The position numbers were made by a program, and so were the translations under genes. Positions 30,902-39,934 of a stretch of DNA of 64,000 bases are shown here, piece by piece; within the stretch, counting starts at the first letter, position 1, and every line of letters begins with the position of its first letter. Origin of the DNA: Flavobacterium aerium (GTDB lineage Bacteria > Bacteroidota > Bacteroidia > Flavobacteriales > Flavobacteriaceae); NCBI RefSeq assembly GCF_030766725.1, contig NZ_JARQWR010000002.1, positions 1-64,000 of the forward strand, in the 5' to 3' direction. The notes under the pieces were generated by a model, which was not told the origin of the DNA, ran no database searches, and was given only the letters and a program-made list of their open reading frames with translations.

Positions 30902-32917
30902 ATGAAAAAAAACTACCTTATTTTTTTACTGCTCTTGAGCGGAATTGTCTTTGCACAAAATCCGACCAATCCCACCTATGATTTTTACGGAACTTTTACA
31001 ATCAAAGGTAAATTATACAATTACCATTTTATTCAACAAGAAAATGGTATAAAATCCATCAGCTATTCTTCTTTGGATAATGCAGAACAACCTATTTCAA
31101 TTGATAAATTGGACAAAGTAATAACAGATATAAAAGCTTTAGAGATTGTAAAAGAAATGAAGAAAAAAGATATTGATACTTTGACTTCAAGATTTAATGA
31201 AGCTAAAAAAATTATTGCATCACAGAAAAAAACAAAGCAAGAAGAAGTAGAAAGTACGGATAAAGCAGATATGATTACAAAATTGATTGAGTATATATTG
31301 GCTGCTGCTAAAAGTGAGGGTTTTAATAAAGAGGAAGTAACTTCCTTACTAGAAAAGCTAGCGAAATACAAAGATGCAGCAAAACTAGTTGAGAGCAAGA
31401 CTAGTGAGCCGGGCTTTACGACCGATAAATATAAGTTTCAAGAGATTACTAAATCTGAAATTGAAAAAAGTTTTAAATTGGTAAAAGAGTTAAATATCGC
31501 TTCTGATAAACAATCAAAAGAATCTGAAGAATTCAAAGAATTTCAAAATGTTGTGGATAAGGTATTTTATGAAATAGACAATAGAGTGAAATTTGGTGAC
31601 CGACAGCCTACTGTTGCTCATATATTATTAACACGTAAAAGGATTGATTTAGAAATAAAATATAAGAATGTTAAAGATTGCAATAGTTGTTCAGAACCAT
31701 GTAAAATGTCTAAGGAAAGTGAGAAATTTGAACCCAAATCGGATAAACAGATCTCCTTTGATGTTGAGCGAATTACTATAGAATTCGATGAAGGTACTAT
31801 AAAAAACATATTTGCCGATTTAATCCCGAATGTACCGGAATATACCGCTATTTACGGACGAAAAAGCATCCGTTTCAGAAATAATAAACCCATTAGTACC
31901 TCAGGGAAATTTGATCCAGAAAAATTTGCGAAACATGCAATATTTGCGGGAGACGATATAATATTGCGGAATCTTATTAAAAAGGATGAAGGACAAGAAA
32001 TATGTGATTTAAAATTCAATTTGAATGAATTAGTGGAGTATAAAGTAGCTGCGGAGAATGATAATGAAGATTATAGCCCTCAAAATGCAGTTATCATATT
32101 GACCCCAGAAAATAACATTATAGAACTGAAAAAAGAAAAAACCGCCAATGCGTTTAGTGCCAGAATATTTACTGATTTAATGGGTTTGAATGAAGACCAA
32201 CCGAATGGTTTAGTACAAATTGAGGTTTCAAAAAAATTAAATTTATATACGAATCGGTTTCAAGTTTTTTCAGCTTTTAGTAATTGGGGATTCTTAACGA
32301 CTATAACACCAATATTAACGTTTAGTAAAATTGAAGAAAAAGACCGTAATTATATTTTGGATGGAAATGCTGTTAATACTACACAATTAGTAGATGGACG
32401 TGCTAATTTCTATATTAAACCTATTGAAGTATTAAAATATCAAAATTTTAATTTTGGAGTTTTATTAAATGTCTTCAAGTTAAATATTACAAACTATAAG
32501 ACGAACTTTCAAATCAATTATAGCTTGAATTATGGAAGATTATCCGTTGCAGACTCAGTATTTATTGAAAATGGAGGTATTGTAGCATTACCTTCAAAGT
32601 TAAAAACAAATATAAGCACGATTAAACATACTTTAGGTATAGCCATGGAGTTAAAGCCAAATCCTGATTTTGGATTAATGCTTGGCTTTGATTTCTTATG
32701 GCTTAAAACAAAAAAGGAGCGTTATGCTTATTTACCAGAAACAACGAATTTAATTTATGTTTCTTGGCTTGAGGGTTTTTTAAAATTAGGAGATGCCTCC
32801 AAAGCATTTATACGGTACCGTTATCACAGGCAAGATGGTAATAGTCAAGAGAATTTCCAACAGATACAATTGGGGATTCAAATTGCTTTGAATCGAGTAG
32901 CCGATTATAAAAAATAA
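30902..32917 (+). CDS. Large exported protein, probable outer-membrane barrel with helical N-terminal region
   Basis: 671 residues from the ATG at 30902 (start of MKKNYLIFLLLLSGIVFAQ, a clean signal peptide; an upstream TTG is rejected). Residues about 20-60 are beta-rich, 70-190 are charged and helical (Lys/Glu-rich, coiled-coil-like), 250-270 contain CNSCSEPCKM, and from about 440 to the end alternating hydrophobic strands (LTTITPILTFSKI, FNFGVLLNVFKLNITNYKTN, FGLMLGFDFLWLKT) ending in IQLGIQIAL suggest a small outer-membrane barrel. No family recognised. First of a run of exported proteins. Confidence 0.75.
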   Translation: MKKNYLIFLLLLSGIVFAQNPTNPTYDFYGTFTIKGKLYNYHFIQQENGIKSISYSSLDNAEQPISIDKLDKVITDIKALEIVKEMKKKDIDTLTSRFNEAKKIIASQKKTKQEEVESTDKADMITKLIEYILAAAKSEGFNKEEVTSLLEKLAKYKDAAKLVESKTSEPGFTTDKYKFQEITKSEIEKSFKLVKELNIASDKQSKESEEFKEFQNVVDKVFYEIDNRVKFGDRQPTVAHILLTRKRIDLEIKYKNVKDCNSCSEPCKMSKESEKFEPKSDKQISFDVERITIEFDEGTIKNIFADLIPNVPEYTAIYGRKSIRFRNNKPISTSGKFDPEKFAKHAIFAGDDIILRNLIKKDEGQEICDLKFNLNELVEYKVAAENDNEDYSPQNAVIILTPENNIIELKKEKTANAFSARIFTDLMGLNEDQPNGLVQIEVSKKLNLYTNRFQVFSAFSNWGFLTTITPILTFSKIEEKDRNYILDGNAVNTTQLVDGRANFYIKPIEVLKYQNFNFGVLLNVFKLNITNYKTNFQINYSLNYGRLSVADSVFIENGGIVALPSKLKTNISTIKHTLGIAMELKPNPDFGLMLGFDFLWLKTKKERYAYLPETTNLIYVSWLEGFLKLGDASKAFIRYRYHRQDGNSQENFQQIQLGIQIALNRVADYKK

Positions 32918-33056
32918 CGAAATAACTCAAAAAATAGGATTAGTGTAACTTTTTGTTTTTTTATGGGTCTATATAATAAATCGTGTTGTGATTGGGGTAA
33001 AAGTGTAGAAAATTATATTCTAGAAACAATATCTTTACGACATTAAAAAACAAATT

Positions 33057-34139
33057 ATGAAAATTACTCTGCCTGTTTTTTTTACCATAATATTCATTAT
33101 AGTATTAAATTTCACTACAAGCTTATCAGCGAAGGAAAGGATTCAAAATCCTTCCAAAAATGAAATTATCTTTAAAGTAGATGAACGAACTGAATTTTTC
33201 AGGACGATATACAATTTAGCGGTAGATGATGTAATTGATGATAAATTAAAGCCTTGCGAAACGGAATATTATAAGAGTGTTAAAGCTTATTTCAATCCTT
33301 ATAAGAACCATCCTTTAATGGCTTACATCTTGAATAATGACAATATTGGAGTAGATTTTTCGGTAGTAGGGCTAATGTATAAAAATTTTGAAACTTTTGA
33401 GTTTGATTCATACTATTTGGATGAACTAAAAGGAATGGGAATCAGTGAGCAGGAAATCAAAGAAATGAAGCCTCTTTTATTGGATTTTTATAAAAAATCT
33501 AATTTTAGAAAGTTTTTTAAAAGCCATCAAAACTATTACTTAAAAGCAGTCGAAAATCTAAAAATTGAAGCCGAAAAAGAGCAACTTTTCGAATCGATAG
33601 AACAGTTTTATCAATCTCAGAAAGAAGGGTTGAAATTTATTATTTTTGTTGAATTGACTAATAATGCTAACAACAGAGCATTATCTTTTTATGAACATAA
33701 TAACCCAAAAACAAGAGCCCTTATTCTAACGAATTTATGTACGGATATTAATAGCCCTACTGAAACGAATAAATTTTTAACCTTAGAAGGAAAAAGAAGG
33801 ATTTTATACCATGAAATTTCACACATATTCACCAATGAACTATTGAACAAATACATAGGGAATATATCAGATTATAAATCTCTTTGTAAAGAATGTGATG
33901 AGGTTAAAATTAGAGATTATGTAGACCATGCTATCGTTAATCCTTTGCAAGCAATATTGATGAAAAGATTAGGTAACGATACGAGTGGAGAACTCTATTT
34001 CTTAACGGAATGTAAAGATGTAAGGAAAGACATTTATATCCGATTAGCCCTTTATAACCCAAAAGATATTATTTCTTTTGAGTCCGTTTATAAAGAATGT
34101 ATTGAAATACTTCAAAAAAAGTCGGCGGAGATCAAATAA
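33057..34139 (+). CDS. DUF4932-like exported putative zinc metalloprotease
   Basis: 360 residues. Signal peptide in residues 1-25 (VFFTIIFIIVLNFTTSLSA). HEISH at 252-256 (His252, Glu253, His256) is a zinc-protease motif. The lead segment VDERTEFFRTIYNLA and YFNPYKNHPLMAYI match the layout of Bacteroidota DUF4932 proteins, which carry the same motif. No experimentally known activity. TATCTTTA at 33030-33037 is a near match to the -7 element. The gene sits 140 bases behind the 30902 gene and ahead of the GEVED gene, all encoding exported proteins. Confidence 0.78.
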   Translation: MKITLPVFFTIIFIIVLNFTTSLSAKERIQNPSKNEIIFKVDERTEFFRTIYNLAVDDVIDDKLKPCETEYYKSVKAYFNPYKNHPLMAYILNNDNIGVDFSVVGLMYKNFETFEFDSYYLDELKGMGISEQEIKEMKPLLLDFYKKSNFRKFFKSHQNYYLKAVENLKIEAEKEQLFESIEQFYQSQKEGLKFIIFVELTNNANNRALSFYEHNNPKTRALILTNLCTDINSPTETNKFLTLEGKRRILYHEISHIFTNELLNKYIGNISDYKSLCKECDEVKIRDYVDHAIVNPLQAILMKRLGNDTSGELYFLTECKDVRKDIYIRLALYNPKDIISFESVYKECIEILQKKSAEIK

Positions 34140-34248
34140 TATTTGACATTTCGAAGGTTAATTTTTGTATTGGCTGTGCGATTAGAAATCGACTCAATAT
34201 ATTCAAACAATCAAGGAAAGAATTTATTTTGCCTAAAGAATAAATTTT

Positions 34249-34303
34249 AACGCAATAATGTTGCGTTTTGTTTGCTACTTATTAAATTTGCAACAATGTT
34301 GCA
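34249..34303. promoter_or_regulatory. Promoter with tandem GCAAyAATGTTGC operators
   Basis: TTG (34261-34263) and TAAATTTG (34283-34290) form a promoter with a 19-base spacer. GCAATAATGTTGC (34252-34264, extended inverted repeat AACGCAA/TTGCGTT at 34249-34267) covers the -33 element and GCAACAATGTTGC (34290-34302, inverted repeat TGCAAC/GTTGCA) covers the start point. The two 13-base copies differ at one base and start 38 bases apart. A repressor pair is the natural reading. Confidence 0.65.
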
Positions 34304-34327
34304 TATAATAATTTAAAGCTAAACAAA

Positions 34328-35182
34328 ATGAAACAAATTTATCTATCCATTAGCGTGTTCCTGTTTGTATTGATATCGGGTACAGAATCGAAAGCACAAG
34401 AATTTCAAAACAAATCATTGCGAGTACCGATTGTCACCATTCAAAAGAATAAACAATCAACACAAAAGAAGGATGAAAGTACAACAACCGTTTGTAAAGA
34501 CAATCTGGGAGGAGCACTAGAGCCATCCTTTGTGAAATTTAAAATTAAAGAAACTAGTTTCGATCATGTGACTTATGCAGCACCTACAACGTATTACCAT
34601 GAATATCCAATTTCAGAAAATACTTCGACAGTGCTTATTGTAGGGCAAGAATATGTATTTTATACATTTACTTCCTCCGAAGCAGTACTAGCAATTTGGA
34701 TAGATTATAACCAAAACAATATTTTTGAAGCAGAAGAGTGGACAGAGTTAGTCAATAATATGCAATCGGAAAACACCAGTAATTTTACAATTTCAGCCCA
34801 TGCAATTCCGGGTAAGACTAAGATGCGTGTACGAACCAGAGCTTATGGAAGTGCCATTAAGGCAACAGATGCTTGTAGTTCATTTGGATCAGGGGAAACC
34901 AGAGATTATACAATCGAAATTAAGACAGCCAGTTTATCCGTAGGTAACATAACAAAAGAAAAGAAACAGCTCAATATTTATCCTAATCCTACATCTGGCT
35001 ATGTAAAGGTAGAAGATAACAATGAAATTGAAAATCTACTCTTGTATAGTGATTCTGGAAAATTATTGATTAGTAATGCATACAATCATTTAGATCTTAC
35101 AGGATATGCCACAGGATTATACATTGTGAAAGTGCAATATAAAGATGGACAATCAACCTTTAGAAAATTAATCAAGAAGTAA
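34328..35182 (+). CDS. GEVED-domain secreted protein with T9SS sorting domain
   Basis: 284 residues. Signal peptide (ISVFLFVLISGTESKAQ), then a GEVED domain (about residues 90-200) with VLAIWIDYNQNNIFEAEEW and GSGETRDYTIEI, and a type A T9SS C-terminal domain (about 205-284: IYPNPTSGYVKVE, GLYIVKVQYKDGQSTFRKLIKK). Type IX cargo is exported to the surface or medium and the C-terminal domain is removed. GEVED domains often bind or accompany peptidases and carbohydrate-active parts, but here it stands alone. Tightly regulated by its tandem operator, as inferred from the promoter. Confidence 0.9.
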   Translation: MKQIYLSISVFLFVLISGTESKAQEFQNKSLRVPIVTIQKNKQSTQKKDESTTTVCKDNLGGALEPSFVKFKIKETSFDHVTYAAPTTYYHEYPISENTSTVLIVGQEYVFYTFTSSEAVLAIWIDYNQNNIFEAEEWTELVNNMQSENTSNFTISAHAIPGKTKMRVRTRAYGSAIKATDACSSFGSGETRDYTIEIKTASLSVGNITKEKKQLNIYPNPTSGYVKVEDNNEIENLLLYSDSGKLLISNAYNHLDLTGYATGLYIVKVQYKDGQSTFRKLIKK

Positions 35183-35199
35183 AGTAGTAGTATAGAAAT

Positions 35200-35240
35200 A
35201 AACAAGGGACAAAAAACGCATCTTTTTTGCCCCTTGTTTT
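35200..35240. terminator. Bidirectional terminator
   Basis: AACAAGGG (35201-35208) with CCCTTGTT (35231-35238); an inner AAAAAA/TTTTTT stem extends it. It lies between the GEVED gene and the convergent TolC-like gene. Confidence 0.82.
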
Positions 35241-35261
35241 GTTATAATAAGTTTGTATTTT

Positions 35262-36593
35262 TTATAATGTAAACTTATTATGTGCTAAAAAGTTCAATTT
35301 TAGAGAGAGATAATGAACCGTAAATTTAGCTTTCAACAAATTGTATTGTGTAGTAATCAACTGATTCTTTGAGGTAGTGAAAATTGTAGCATCGACTAAT
35401 CCGCTCGTAAATTTTGATTGAGTAGTTTGGAATGATTTTTCAGCCAAAATTTCGGTGTTTTCTAGTTGGGTAACCAAAACTCTATTTTGTTCCTGTTTTG
35501 TAATTTCTTGCGTAATAATATTATTCAGTTTTATTTTTTCCTGTTTAGTAGCTACACTTTTTTTCTGGTATTCAATTTTAGAGAGCTGTACATTCTGACT
35601 ATTTCTTAAACCATTGAATAGTGGAACTGATAATTGTATTCCGATATAATGATTTTTATTACTGTTGATTTGTGTCCAAAAAGGATCTACAACTGCATTA
35701 CTTTGACTAATGGGAAGAAAATAGAAAGAAGAAAAAGTATAAAATGCGGATAACACCGGTAAGCTCTTATTGCGTTCAATGTTGATGTTCTTTTTAAAGA
35801 TTTGTTCATTGAGTTCAGCCGAATGAATAATCGGAGAATTCTTAAGAGCATCTTCAAAAATTGTTTTTGGGGATAACACTGTAGGAAACTCTGTTGTTGC
35901 TAGCGGCTCTACCAAAAAATCATTGGGTAGTACAGTAGTGATATTCATAAGCTGTAAGAGGGTTAGCTTCTGGTTTTCCAACAATTGTTTTGTACTCAGG
36001 ATATTATTTTCTTCCTGGGCATAGCTTACTTGCATGTCATAGAGATCACTTTGTGGTTTACTACCAATCTCTACTTCTTTTTGTATTCGATTTAAATTAA
36101 ATTGAGCATTTTGAAACTGAACATTCTGAATTTTCAGTAGTTCTTGCGAATACAATACATTAAAATAATTCTCTAGAATAGAAAGTTGGTATTCATTTGC
36201 TGTTACTTCTTTGTCTGCTTTAGATTTAAGAATTGCAATTTTGTTTCTACGCGCTTGGGTAAAACTATTGAAATCTACCAGATTCATGTTTGCATTCAAC
36301 GATAAGTTATTCGATTGAATGTTAGAACTAACTCTATTATTGGTCGATGGATCAATTGTTGAACCAATACTATAGGTTTGATTTCCGGAAAAAGTAACCC
36401 GAGGTAATAAATCCAGTAGTGGACTGCGGTGTGTTTTTTCTGCACTAAGAATATCAAGTTGTTTAAGTTGGAAGTCTAAATTGTTTTTCATACCAGTTTC
36501 AAGGCACTTTTGTAAAGTCCATACTTCTTGGGCAGAAACGTGAATAGTGAATCCAAAAAAGAGAACCAGACTGAATATTTTGATATTTTTCAT
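35262..36593 (-). CDS. TolC-family outer-membrane efflux protein
   Basis: 443 residues with signal peptide (MKNIKIFSLVLFFGFTIHVSA). The duplicated alpha-barrel halves are seen in EVWTLQKCLETGMKNNLDFQL and the second-half equivalent KTIFEDALKNSPIIHSAEL, with LSVPLFNGLRNS near residue 327. It is the outer-membrane duct of the tripartite efflux system encoded by the three preceding genes of the operon (adaptor, ATPase, permease). A 12-pair stem-loop lies in the gap before it. Confidence 0.93.
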   Translation of the reverse strand: MKNIKIFSLVLFFGFTIHVSAQEVWTLQKCLETGMKNNLDFQLKQLDILSAEKTHRSPLLDLLPRVTFSGNQTYSIGSTIDPSTNNRVSSNIQSNNLSLNANMNLVDFNSFTQARRNKIAILKSKADKEVTANEYQLSILENYFNVLYSQELLKIQNVQFQNAQFNLNRIQKEVEIGSKPQSDLYDMQVSYAQEENNILSTKQLLENQKLTLLQLMNITTVLPNDFLVEPLATTEFPTVLSPKTIFEDALKNSPIIHSAELNEQIFKKNINIERNKSLPVLSAFYTFSSFYFLPISQSNAVVDPFWTQINSNKNHYIGIQLSVPLFNGLRNSQNVQLSKIEYQKKSVATKQEKIKLNNIITQEITKQEQNRVLVTQLENTEILAEKSFQTTQSKFTSGLVDATIFTTSKNQLITTQYNLLKAKFTVHYLSLKLNFLAHNKFTL

Positions 36594-36606
36594 GGCAATA
36601 GAAATT

Positions 36607-36638
36607 ATAACCCGCAGAAGTGAAATTCTGCAGGTTAT
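36607..36638 (-). other. Intra-operon stem-loop
   Basis: ATAACC-C-GCAGAA paired with TTCTGC-A-GGTTAT, twelve pairs with one mismatch. No U run for the minus-strand message, so it is not a standard terminator. It lies between the permease and tolC-like genes and may set mRNA stability or partial termination. Confidence 0.5.
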
Positions 36639-36688
36639 TGATTATTAAATGATTTGTGAGAAAAGAACTAGGAGTGAGATCCTACTAA

Positions 36689-39118
36689 TTATTCATATTT
36701 TAAGTAACGAAGTACATCTACTTTTGTAGCTTGATATGCTTTTGAAAGTACAATCAATAAAGTCAATAGCAACAATACGACGAATCCGATGATAAAAGGA
36801 ATTACACTGATATCAATTCTGTAAGCAAAGTTTTCTAACCATTTACCCAGTAAATAATACACAGGAATCAAAGCAATTAAAAACCCGATAATACAGTAAA
36901 CAATATATTGTTTGGAAAGTTCTTTCAATAAGGTTTTTGTTTCAGCGCCTAATGTTTTTCGGATGGCTATTTCCTTCATTCTTCGTTCAATAGAGTAGGA
37001 GGCTAAAGCAAATAAACCAAAGAGAGCAATAAGAATCACAATAAAGTTTAAGAGTGAAAATAGACGCTCTTGCTTTACATAATTCTCATATGTTCGAGCA
37101 AAATCATTATTAACAAAATCGTAATTGAATGGATATTTCACATCTACATTTTTACCCCAATACTTTTCTATATCGCTTATCGTTTGTTCCATATCATTTG
37201 GAGAAACTTTAACAAAGACTTTACTAAGTGTATTGACCATCCAATTGATGGTTTTGAAATGGAAAAAAACCATTGGAGGAATCTTATCTTGTGGAGCATA
37301 TAGATTAAAGTCTTTTACTACTCCTACAATTTTTAATTTATTACCATTCCATTCAATTTCTTTACCAATTGGATCTTTTTCATTCATCAATTTTGCAGCC
37401 GTTTCATTGATTAATATTGAATTGATTGTATCGGAAGCAAACTTTTCAGATAAATTTCTACCAGAGACTATTTTAATTTCCATCATGTCTAGCATTCCAA
37501 AATCAATACCCATGTTTTGTCCCTGTACAGCATTATCCTTGTAAGTAAAACCAGAAGATGAATTTGCCCCACTCCCAAGTCTAAATGAACCCGTTGAAGC
37601 ATTTTTTACTCCTTTTATCTTTTTTAATTCTTGTATAACGGTATGGTACTTTTGAAGAGAGGCATTTTTGTAATCTTTATTCTCAACACTAATAGGATTA
37701 CGATAGTCAATCTGTATAATTTGGTCTCCTTTGAAACCTAAATCCTTAGTGCTAAGATAATGTATTTGTTGGTGTACAATATAAGAACCAATGATGAAAA
37801 AGGTAGCAATAGCAAACTGTAATATCAGCATTCCATTACGAAACCAAATCCCACTTTTACTACGTCCAAAGTTCCCTTTTAATACTTTTAAAGCTTCAAA
37901 ATCGGCTACATATACAGCAGGGAAAATACCTGCAAAAAGAATAACAATCACAAAAATACTAATCAACTGTAGGTAAAATTGACTGCCTTGAATAACAAGT
38001 TCTTTTCCTAAAAAATCATTATAGTAAGGCAATGAAAGTTCTACAATTACTAGAGCGAGAAGTATAGAGAAAGTGGTTAGAATTATAGTTTCAAAAATAA
38101 ATTGTTTTACAATGTTACTTTTTGATGCCCCTAGTATTTTACGTACACCTACTTCTTTGGCTCTTTTAACGGCATCTGCCGTAGCAAGATTCACATAATT
38201 AATGATCGATAAGGTCAATACTAATATGGATAAACCAAATAGAATTAATAGGAACTGATAGTTACCTTTTTCTTCAAATACATATTTTACAGTAGAGTGT
38301 AAACGTGAATCTTTTAGATTTTCTAGTACTGTTTTCGATTGACCCCATTTTTTAATTAATTCTTCAGGAGTAACCCCTAGAGATTTTGCTTCTTTTTTAA
38401 ATTTATATTCATAGAATAAGTCACCTATTTTACTTTCTACAGTTTTGGCTTGTGAAGGGTCTTTTAATTTTACGTATAAACCAAAATTATAATTTCCCCA
38501 TTGGTCTTTGTTTTGTTCTAACTCCTTATTAATCGTAGAAATTACAATTAAAGGTTCAATAGAAGATTTTCCCTTGATTTTATAGACACCACGAACGACT
38601 AAAGGAGTATTCTGATAAAGTACAGTTTTCCCCATTGGATCTTCATCACCAAACAGAAGTTTTGCATTTCCTTCAGAAAGAGCAATACTTGCATTGTCTT
38701 GTAAAGCCGTTTTTTTATCTCCTTTTATAAATTCGAAAGGGAAGAATTCAAAAAAGTTTTTTTGAGCATTCAGAATCTTTTTATAGAGTTCTTTTTTTCC
38801 ATTGTACTCAATGATTTCTGATTGATAATTAGTTTTGAAATAACAAAAGCTTTCTACTTCAGTAAATTCAGCACCCAGGTGTTCACCCAAAGTTCCCGGA
38901 ACTGTTGACCAGTATTTACCTTCACCCATATCACTAATGACCTGGAATATTTTGTCTTTTTCAGGGTTCCAAGCATCATAGGAATGTTCCTCATTCCAAT
39001 ATAAAGTGGTAAATATAAGTCCTGCAATACCAAGACTTAGTCCTAGAATATTGAGAGCAGCAAAGAGTTTATTGCGTTTTAATTGATATAAAAATATCTT
39101 GATCCAGTTGCGAAGCAT
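36689..39118 (-). CDS. ABC transporter permease, MacB/FtsX family
   Basis: 809 residues. A first span near 20-40, a MacB-type periplasmic domain (about 45-260), three spans with the FtsX signature (VRAKEVGVRKILGASKSNIV-like stretch near 320-340), a second periplasmic domain (about 440-640) and three closing spans with RRMKEIAIRKTLGAE. This duplicated FtsX layout of about 800 residues without a fused ATPase is common in Bacteroidota. It works with the ATPase at 39170 as a mechanotransmission exporter. Confidence 0.93.
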   Translation of the reverse strand: MLRNWIKIFLYQLKRNKLFAALNILGLSLGIAGLIFTTLYWNEEHSYDAWNPEKDKIFQVISDMGEGKYWSTVPGTLGEHLGAEFTEVESFCYFKTNYQSEIIEYNGKKELYKKILNAQKNFFEFFPFEFIKGDKKTALQDNASIALSEGNAKLLFGDEDPMGKTVLYQNTPLVVRGVYKIKGKSSIEPLIVISTINKELEQNKDQWGNYNFGLYVKLKDPSQAKTVESKIGDLFYEYKFKKEAKSLGVTPEELIKKWGQSKTVLENLKDSRLHSTVKYVFEEKGNYQFLLILFGLSILVLTLSIINYVNLATADAVKRAKEVGVRKILGASKSNIVKQFIFETIILTTFSILLALVIVELSLPYYNDFLGKELVIQGSQFYLQLISIFVIVILFAGIFPAVYVADFEALKVLKGNFGRSKSGIWFRNGMLILQFAIATFFIIGSYIVHQQIHYLSTKDLGFKGDQIIQIDYRNPISVENKDYKNASLQKYHTVIQELKKIKGVKNASTGSFRLGSGANSSSGFTYKDNAVQGQNMGIDFGMLDMMEIKIVSGRNLSEKFASDTINSILINETAAKLMNEKDPIGKEIEWNGNKLKIVGVVKDFNLYAPQDKIPPMVFFHFKTINWMVNTLSKVFVKVSPNDMEQTISDIEKYWGKNVDVKYPFNYDFVNNDFARTYENYVKQERLFSLLNFIVILIALFGLFALASYSIERRMKEIAIRKTLGAETKTLLKELSKQYIVYCIIGFLIALIPVYYLLGKWLENFAYRIDISVIPFIIGFVVLLLLTLLIVLSKAYQATKVDVLRYLKYE

Positions 39119-39169
39119 AATGAATTGATTTAAATGTTATGAAATAAGATTGTTAGTAGAATTTGCGAT

Positions 39170-39868
39170 TTAAACAAATACATCTACGTTTCGACTGTTC
39201 TGTCTTTCAGACAAGATCATTCCATCTTTCATTAAAATTGTTCTTTGAGAAAAAGAAGCATCATATTCAGAGTGCGTAACCATTAAGATCGTAGCTCCAT
39301 TTGCATGCAAATCAGTCAATAGTTCCATTACTTCATTACCATTTTTACTATCTAAATTCCCTGTAGGCTCATCGGCAAGGATAATCTTCGGTTCGTTCAC
39401 TAATGCTCTGGCTACCGCAACTCTTTGTTGTTGTCCACCAGAAAGTTGTTGAGGAAAATGCTTTAGACGGTGAGAAATGGCGAGACGCTCTGCAATGACT
39501 TCTACTTTTTTCTTGCGTTCTGCTGGACTCACATTATTATAAATCAACGGCAATTCAATATTATCATATACTGATAGTTCATCGATGAGGTTGAAATTCT
39601 GAAAAATAAATCCAATATTTTGTTTTCTACTTTTTGATTTTTCTTTTTCACTCAAACCCATCATTTCCTGATTCAATAGTTTGTAGCTTCCACCATTTGC
39701 ACTATCCAGTAGACCAATGATGTTTAATAAAGTTGATTTTCCACAACCTGAGGCTCCCATAATAGTTACAAATTCACCTTGTTGGATTTGAAGTGAAATT
39801 TCATTTAAAGCTTTAGTTTCTATTTCTTCAGTTCGGAATACTTTAGATAAATTTTGAATTGTGATCAT
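39170..39868 (-). CDS. ABC transporter ATP-binding protein, MacB/LolD type
   Basis: 232 residues. Walker A GASGCGKST (about residues 38-46), Q loop, signature LSGGQQQRVAVARAL (about 140-154), Walker B IILADEPTGNLDS (about 161-173) and H-loop VTHSEYD. The close match to LolD/MacB in the GNLDSKNGNEVMELL region fits the neighbouring permease. Second gene of the efflux operon. Confidence 0.95.
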   Translation of the reverse strand: MITIQNLSKVFRTEEIETKALNEISLQIQQGEFVTIMGASGCGKSTLLNIIGLLDSANGGSYKLLNQEMMGLSEKEKSKSRKQNIGFIFQNFNLIDELSVYDNIELPLIYNNVSPAERKKKVEVIAERLAISHRLKHFPQQLSGGQQQRVAVARALVNEPKIILADEPTGNLDSKNGNEVMELLTDLHANGATILMVTHSEYDASFSQRTILMKDGMILSERQNSRNVDVFV

Positions 39869-39934
39869 AATTTTTTTGATTTAGAACCAATGGATTAGAC
39901 TGGTTTAGTTTACTATTCGTTGATTGATTGATGA

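Noticed and set aside
37125..37544. 139-codon plus-strand frame inside the ABC permease gene
   Set aside because: Opposite-strand shadow of a well-conserved permease.
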